Assembly: GCA_003427395.1 (NCBI GenBank)
Contig: BFEA01000320.1
Coordinates: forward strand, 580,774 to 604,285
DNA from: Chara braunii
Lineage: Eukaryota > Streptophyta > Charophyceae > Charales > Characeae
DNA: 23,512 bases
Reading direction: 5' to 3'
Shown piece after piece: positions 18,366-23,512 of the stretch (positions within the stretch are counted from its first letter, which is position 1; each line of letters starts with the position of its first letter). The notes under the pieces are model-generated. The model saw only the letters and a program-made list of their open reading frames with translations. It was not told the origin of the DNA and searched no databases. The position numbers were made by a program, and so were the translations under genes.

Positions 18366-20440
18366 CACACACAAAAACAACACATACCGCATGAAACAGA
18401 CTGGTTCAAGAATAAACTGCTGTACCTGGGTAAAAAATGCAGAAAATACTCAAAAATGTTAGTGGCTCGAAAGAATCAACAGGAAATGGAAGCTCATAAC
18501 CGCCTCCAACAACTCGAACAACAGGATCCTGAAAATGCCCAGAGTCAAATGTCTCTCAACAACCAGTCGGAATTACAATGCATACGACAACAACTCTAGA
18601 TCTTCGCAACATGACGCTGGGAAGGAACACGCATTAGGGGACGCCTGACATGCCATTAAAACTGAAGGGACAATGGACAAAAAATTCTTCAGCTTGACCC
18701 GTGCACGTTCACGCAGGACCAAGATAGAGGCGCTATACGATCCGCAGTCAAAAGGTCAAGACGTAGCGACCTCCACTCCGCAGTGTATGCAGATCGCAAT
18801 ATTCTTTTTCAAAGACCTGTTCACCTCAAGATGCGTTGGACGGGAGGAGGCCGCTAGGGAAAAGGAGATAGCTGATTTTCTAGAGCCAATAAGGAAGGCC
18901 ATGTCAGACCAGCAAAGAGAGCAATTGGACAACCGTGAGCCCCCTATCTAAGAAGGAAATCTGGACGACCCTGATGCAGATGAATGAGGAAAAAACCCCA
19001 GGCGAGGACGGACTCCCAAAAGAGTTTTGAAACTCTAATTACCCCGGACCTCATGGGGTTCTACCATCAAGTGTGGGAAATAGGGCACATGGGGGAGCTG
19101 GTAGGGCAGGGGGTACTCACCTTACTACACAAATGGCGACCTGATGGACATTAAAAACTATTGTCCAATAACCTTGCTCACAATTGTCTACAAAATGCTA
19201 GCAAAAGCCTTGGCAACCCGCTTGATCCCGGTTTTGGAGGACCCCATCCACCCGGCACAGACTGGGTTTGTCAAGGGACGTAGGATCCCCAATAATATTT
19301 TTTGCTGGTCAACGAGATCCTCAAGTGAACAAGGCAGGACAAGCATAACGCTGCCGTGGTCTTCATCGACTTTGAGAAAGCATATGACCACGTGGACTGG
19401 ACCTTTTTGGATAGATGTATGCAAAAAATGAATATTGGGTCAATCTTTCGACGTTGGACCGAGATACTACACTGCAACGCCACTACGAGCGTTCACGTCA
19501 ATATGGATTGATGGCACCGGTAATCTCGCTGCAACGGTCGGTCCGCCAAGGAGACCCCTTGGCTCCCTTCCTGTTCATAATCGTGAAGGGGGCATTTACA
19601 ACAAACCTTCGTACTAACAAAGATCTTAGAAAATGACAAATCTCCGCCATTCATGAGGCGATCCCCGTATGCTCGATGTTCACAGATGACCTGACCGTTA
19701 TGGTGGACGCCACTCTCGAGAATATGGAAGAAATTAAGAAATTGTTCGATCGATTTACGACAGTCTCAGATATAACTGTCAATTGGGGGAACAAAACTCT
19801 GGGATGGTGGATCCGTGACCAAAGAGTGCGTCCGCCGGAAATGTCGCGGGTCAAATGGTTACCGGAAAACACCTCGGTTAGAGTATCAGGTATAATGTTG
19901 ATGACATCAGGGAAGCTTACATTGAATGATGAATGGATCCTCAAACCAGCATTGGAGAAATCGACATGCTGGAATGACAAACATACATCTTTGATGGGTA
20001 GGGCATTGACAATGAACAACGTAGGACTAGCGGCCCTCTGGTATAGGTCTGCACTTTGGACCCTCAGTAGATCACTCAAAAGGCAAATCGCCGCCCTGTT
20101 ATGGAGAGGCAATAACGAGCTTCCAATGTTATAAGTAAGGGTGGCCTGACCGTCGATGATCCAAGCAAAAGACAAGGGGGGTTTGGGGATGTTAGACCTA
20201 GATACCCAGGTGGCTGCACTGTTGGTACAATGGATCGAAAGATTGGTATTTACGCCAGACCTTCCTTGGTATATCCTTGCACTAGAGCAGATTGCTAGAC
20301 TGGCACCACAAGCGCCAGGAGGTGTGGACCCCCTGACTTGGCTGGAGGACCGCTATTGGTCCATACCGCGACACCGTCGGATCGACAAAGACTCCACCCG
20401 GGCCGCAGCGAGGAGCGACCTAGCCAGAGATGACTTCTAG
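18366..20440 (+). pseudogene. LINE copy B ORF2: linker and reverse transcriptase
   Basis: A Gln-rich linker (about 18,380-18,600, including the run LQQLEQQDPENAQSQ) leads to a pre-RT block (18,673-18,951). The RT fingers (19,144 to about 19,320) carry PITLLTIVYKMLAK and IHPAQTGFVKGR. A frameshift occurs at about 19,320-19,360 just before the IDFEKAYDHVDW block, where the first catalytic Asp lies. Next come RQGDPLAPFLF (about 19,545-19,580) and the catalytic FTDD at 19,679-19,690, followed by the thumb (19,780-20,130) and a further block (20,156-20,440). FTDD replaces the FADD of copy A but keeps both Asp residues. The usual QGDP turn is intact here, unlike copy A. Confidence 0.88.
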
Positions 20441-20568
20441 CCCCGGGTGTTGAAGGCCTAACGCCAGCTACCGTTGCCAGAAAAAACCCTGCCGAATAGA
20501 TAGGAAGAGGTGATAAGGCAACCCCTCTTCGACAATAGAAATATTACTGATAGAAATGGGAGGGTGCA

Positions 20569-21060
20569 CTGTAATTCGGACCCCCCCATAGAGTAGCTGG
20601 GTCAAAAACGATAGAGTGAGGATCAAAAATATATGGGACCCGGTGAACAGAGACTGGCAAACGGTGCCACAATTGAGGGCCCAGATGAGGTATTGTCATG
20701 ATATTGAAAGAAAGAAACACTGATCTTTGATGTCCCTCTTGACTGGCTGCGTATTCTTCGAAAAGGACCGCAACTGGCGGAAGGCAGTCCCGGACCTGTC
20801 TCTTATACACATCTAGATGTGTATAAGAGACAGCTGTAATTCGGACCCCCCCATAGAGTAGCTGGGTCAAAAACGATAGAGTGAGGATCAAAAATATATG
20901 GGACCCGGTGAACAGAGACTGGCAAACGGTGCCACAATTGAGGGCCCAGATGAGGTATTGTCATGATATTGAAAGAAAGAAACACTGATCTTTGATGTCC
21001 CTCTTGACTGGCTGCGTATTCTTCGAAAAGGACCGCAACTGGCGGAAGGCAGTCCCGGAC
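20569..21060. other. Assembly artefact: duplicated 227-bp segment flanking an adapter
   Basis: Positions 20,569-20,795 and 20,834-21,060 are identical 227-bp copies of LINE sequence. They are separated exactly by the 38-bp adapter at 20,796-20,833. In diverged old repeats, two perfectly identical neighbouring copies are not expected. The arrangement (fragment, junction adapter, same fragment) is what arises when a short fragment is circularised in mate-pair library construction and the junction read is used in assembly. The genome very probably carries one copy, with 20,568 followed by a single 227-bp segment and then 21,061. Confidence 0.93.
20796..20833. other. Nextera mate-pair junction adapter (two Tn5 mosaic ends, head to head)
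   Basis: The 19-bp Tn5 mosaic end CTGTCTCTTATACACATCT (20,796-20,814) is followed directly by its reverse complement AGATGTGTATAAGAGACAG (20,815-20,833). This exact 38-bp palindrome is the circularisation junction used in Nextera mate-pair libraries. It is synthetic and not part of the organism. Conceptual translation of the minus strand gives VSYTHLDVYKRQ. Confidence 0.98.
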
Positions 21061-22260
21061 GGCACGGAAAGCGTTGATAACATGGTGGAAGTGCGGGCAA
21101 ACGAATCTTTGGTCAACCTCTTCCATAAGGGAAAGGGCAATGTTCTCACCAGGTACGCTTCGGACGCAGTGAGGTGGTGGAGGAACGAGGAGTTGCACTG
21201 AATTCGAGTACTGAGACATAAGGATGAATGGACCGCATTTCTCCCTGGAACACCCCTCGCTGAACTCCCTTTCGGCCCGGAGGAGTGGTACTGGTTGCAT
21301 ACATGAAGATCGCCACCCAACCCGAACATAAAGTTCATTAGTTTGTAAGTGAAGGCCACTTACCGGCTGCTGCGGCCAAAAGTGAACCTTAAAGAGATTG
21401 TGAAAGCCCGCTGGATAGCCCATCTGAACGTAAGGCAGGAGAACATCCGCCCTATCCGATGGTTCTCAATCATGAGGTCCAAACCGGCTAAATTCGCCTC
21501 GCTACAATGGGAGATAGAGCACCGTTGCCTCCCGATAAATAATTGGCTGATAGATCGCACGTACTTGGAACAGAAGGGCTTGACGCTCCCCTGGTGTAAA
21601 TCCTGCCATAATGCCTTTCCCTTCCGTAAGATCCCTAAAACTATAGAACACATTTCCCTACGATGCCCAGGGGCGGTCCTCACTTGGCGTTGGTGGGACA
21701 AAATATGGAGCCTCCTGGGCACTGGATCGGCTTGGCTGTGGGACTGGAAGGCGCTGCTCTGTGAAGCATGAACCTCCCCCACTGACAACGATTTTGCAAA
21801 AAACATCTTCAAGATCAGGAGGAGAGCGGTTATTTGGGCACTTTGGAGGAAGCACTGCACATACACCATTGAGGTATTTCGTATGAATGGAGAGGAAGTA
21901 ACAAAAATAATAAAAGTTATAAAATAATATACACAACAAGAGTTCCTCTCACGATGGCAGAAGGTCAAGAATCAGCTACGGACATATCACTCAAAGAAAG
22001 ACATTACATAAGCAATAAATCAATTCTCAGGGGACTGGCTGGGTAACGAAAAAGAGAGCTGGATTGCCTATATCCGACGGGAGGGTGGACAATCTTCGGG
22101 GCAGGAGCAGGGAGACTTTTGGAGGGACTACTGCCTTTGCTTCAAGGAATGGACTAAAGTGGACCAAGGACTGCCATTGCGCTCACCCTTAGAGTTCCTG
22201 GACCCGTTCCCTCCCCATCAACTGTCTTTGGTGGACATGCAATGGTACGGTGCAGAATAA
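21061..22260 (+). pseudogene. LINE copy B ORF2: C-terminal region with CCHC knuckle
   Basis: The best-preserved stretch (21,349-21,771) contains WFSIMRSKPAKFASLQWEIE, a CLPINNWLIDRTYLEQKG segment, and C-X2-C-X14-H-X4-C (WCKSC...TIEHISLRCPG) followed by a Trp-rich tail. The layout is like the zinc-binding domain after RT in plant-type L1 elements. After a frame change, the last block (about 22,110-22,260) ends with FKEWTKVD, LSLVDMQWYGAE and TAA at 22,258-22,260. This matches the ends of copies A and C. The last block fixes the family's ORF2 terminus. Confidence 0.87.
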
Positions 22261-22639
22261 GCGAATGGAAATAGGACAAGGAGATGGAGAACCGTTGGGC
22301 GGTGTGCTGCTGGATTCCAGGCAAAGACTGCACGGGTGAAGGCACGTTGATGGAGTGGCCACCTACATAGTATTGAGTTACCTGGTCGCTTTTTGCAGGC
22401 ATTGGACCTTTTTTGGTCAGATGGGACAGTGCCTGCGCCGTTAACCCCCGGTAATACGGGCAATCAATGCTGGCAGGATACATAATGAAAATCTCAGTGG
22501 GACGCTGGACCCGTTTTCCAGCAGGTGCTGCTCCCCACCAATAGATTGGAGGAACCAGGCGGCCCGCTAGGAGAGGATGCTCATATCACTCCCCCTAGCG
22601 TGGTCGCAGGGTCTTACCAAAAAAAAAAAAGAAAAAAAA
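22261..22639 (+). other. LINE copy B 3' untranslated region and A-rich tail
   Basis: No coding sequence is seen after the ORF2 stop. The region ends in an A-rich tract at 22,619-22,639 (A run, G, A run, G), taken as the element's poly(A) tail. The sequence is not clearly alignable with the 3' tail of copy A (850-600). The 3' regions therefore diverged or were exchanged faster than the coding part. Confidence 0.6.
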
Positions 22640-22643
22640 GTGC

Positions 22644-23153
22644 AATACTACCTAGGGTGCCAGAGTGGCCCGAGTCCACTTGCCTGTCCAGGACCAAAAA
22701 AAAAATAAAAAAAAATCATTTATTTATTTATTTATTAAAATTTTCATTGTTATTAACCCTAGGCACCCTAGGTAGTATTCCAAGTTTCCCAACCCTAGGT
22801 TATTATTTTTTTAAATCGCTCTAGCAAAATGATTTTTTTTTTTTTTTTTTTTCATTGTTATTAACCCTAGGCACCCAAGTCTACCTATCCCAAGTTTCCC
22901 AACCATTGTTATTAACCCTAGGCCACTTGCCTGTCCAGGACCAAAAAAAAAAAAAAAAAAAAAATCATTAACCCTATGCACCCTAGGTACTATTCCAAGT
23001 TTCCCAACCATTTTTTTTAAATCGCTCTAGCAAAATGATTTTTTTTTTTTTTTTTTTTTTTCATTGTTATCAACCCTAGGCACCCAAGTCTACCTATCCC
23101 AAGTTTCCCAACCATTGTTATTAACCCTAGGCAATATGCTAGAGCGATTTAAA
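22644..23153. repeat. Nested direct and inverted repeats rich in TTAACCCTAGG
   Basis: A 71-bp block at 22,853-22,923 recurs at 23,062-23,132 with one mismatch. A CACTTGCCTGTCCAGGACC block plus A run occurs at 22,677-22,695 and 22,924-22,942. An 18-bp block at 22,644-22,661 is repeated perfectly inverted at 22,762-22,779. The word TTTAAATCGCTCTAGCA occurs at 22,810-22,826 and 23,016-23,032, and perfectly inverted at 23,137-23,153. Long T or A runs separate the blocks. The array looks built by repeated duplication of an inverted-repeat element. Confidence 0.92.
23016..23153. mobile_element. Candidate 138-bp element with 17-bp perfect terminal inverted repeats
   Basis: TTTAAATCGCTCTAGCA at 23,016-23,032 faces its exact reverse complement at 23,137-23,153. 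The interior has a T run and two copies of TTAACCCTAGG-type sequence (one reads TCAACCCTAGG). There is no coding capacity. A second left end at 22,810 without its own right end suggests that a tandem or truncated copy lies next to it. The superfamily is not identified and no target duplication can be distinguished in the T-rich flank. Confidence 0.55.
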
Positions 23154-23512
23154 CTCGAGGATTAGAAACCTGCAAAGGTTGATCATCTACTTGACAATCT
23201 TGGTGAATGTGGCTTCTACTAATACTTAAAGGCAAAAGCGGTCCTGCTCCCACGGGACCAGGGAAAAGAAGTCCCGCGCTTCAGTTGGATGGGACAGGCC
23301 CTGTGCAACGTTTCGTTTTGTTTTGTTTTTTTGTCGTTTAGTGCACACTTTTTCACGGCTCGCTTTGCAGGACGCGGGTTGCACAAAGTTTTTTGCCCTG
23401 CGGCCGCGGGGTCGAGTCGGGGAGGGGCCAGGTGGCTTTTGTGGTGCTTTGTTTTGCGGGCGGTTTTTCGCATTTTGCCCTCGATTGCAGAAAGCGGGCA
23501 GTGTATATTTCC
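23154..23512. other. Mixed-composition stretch, nothing recognised
   Basis: No coding sequence, RNA gene or known repeat is recognised. The right part has several T runs and GC-rich words (for example GCGGCCGCGGGG near 23,400). The sequence continues beyond the window. Confidence 0.5.

Larger units (their letters stand above)
17319..22639 (+). mobile_element. LINE copy B: L1-like retrotransposon, 5'-truncated
   Basis: This is the second large copy of the family in copy A, on the plus strand. It starts within the last codons of ORF1, runs through ORF2 (17,444-22,260) and ends in an untranslated region with an A-rich tail (22,619-22,639). 5' truncation with an A-rich 3' end is the usual product of target-primed reverse transcription. 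It contains numerous stops and frameshifts. The stretch 20,569-21,060 contains an assembly artefact (adapter plus duplicated sequence), so its real length is about 265 bp shorter. Confidence 0.88.

Noticed and set aside
20544-21423. Minus-strand open frames of up to 206 codons
   Set aside because: They are antisense to LINE copy B ORF2 and run through the synthetic adapter and the artefactual duplication.

Overview
The window is eukaryotic, repeat-rich and appears to contain no intact protein-coding gene. It is dominated by three decayed copies of one L1-like non-LTR retrotransposon (LINE) family, with other repeats inserted in and around them. The C-terminal C-X2-C-X14-H-X4-C knuckle resembles the zinc-binding domain found after the reverse transcriptase (RT) of plant-type L1 elements. 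A streptophyte host (land plant or related alga) is therefore my best guess, but this is weak inference. Long microsatellites, A/T tracts and alternating AT-rich and GC-rich blocks fit a large draft-assembled nuclear genome.

Layout. 1-540: simple repeats and AT-rich DNA with two hairpins. About 600-11,252 (minus): LINE copy A, the most complete copy. Its 5' end with ORF1 lies on the right (11,252-9,391). ORF2 begins at 9,365 with the endonuclease. A foreign insertion of about 3.8 kb (about 4,557-8,345) splits ORF2, which resumes with RT and the zinc knuckle and ends at 851. A 176-bp inverted-repeat element (3,589-3,764) sits in the RT domain, and a fold-back repeat (10,147-10,503) sits in ORF1. 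11,253-13,979: AT-rich DNA with a tandem duplication of about 550 bp (12,400-13,524). 13,980 to about 14,965 (minus): LINE copy C, a 3' fragment only. About 14,966-17,312: microsatellites and GC-rich hairpin DNA. About 17,319-22,639 (plus): LINE copy B, 5'-truncated just inside the end of ORF1 and ending in an A-rich tail. 22,644-23,153: a nest of direct and inverted repeats. 23,154-23,512: nothing recognised.

How the parts relate. Comparing copies A and B does most of the work. Copy B supplies the empty site for both the 176-bp element and the 3.8-kb insertion in copy A. The two copies also share an ORF1 stop followed 17-25 bp later by the ORF2 ATG. All copies carry stops and frameshifts and look immobile.

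The most clear-cut surprise is technical. Positions 20,796-20,833 are an exact 38-bp head-to-head pair of Tn5 mosaic ends, which is the Nextera mate-pair junction adapter. It is flanked by two identical 227-bp copies of LINE sequence, so this part of the window is an assembly artefact. The best biological leads are a dense cluster of perfect hairpins at 7,548-7,883 inside the unidentified insertion, and the small inverted-repeat elements.
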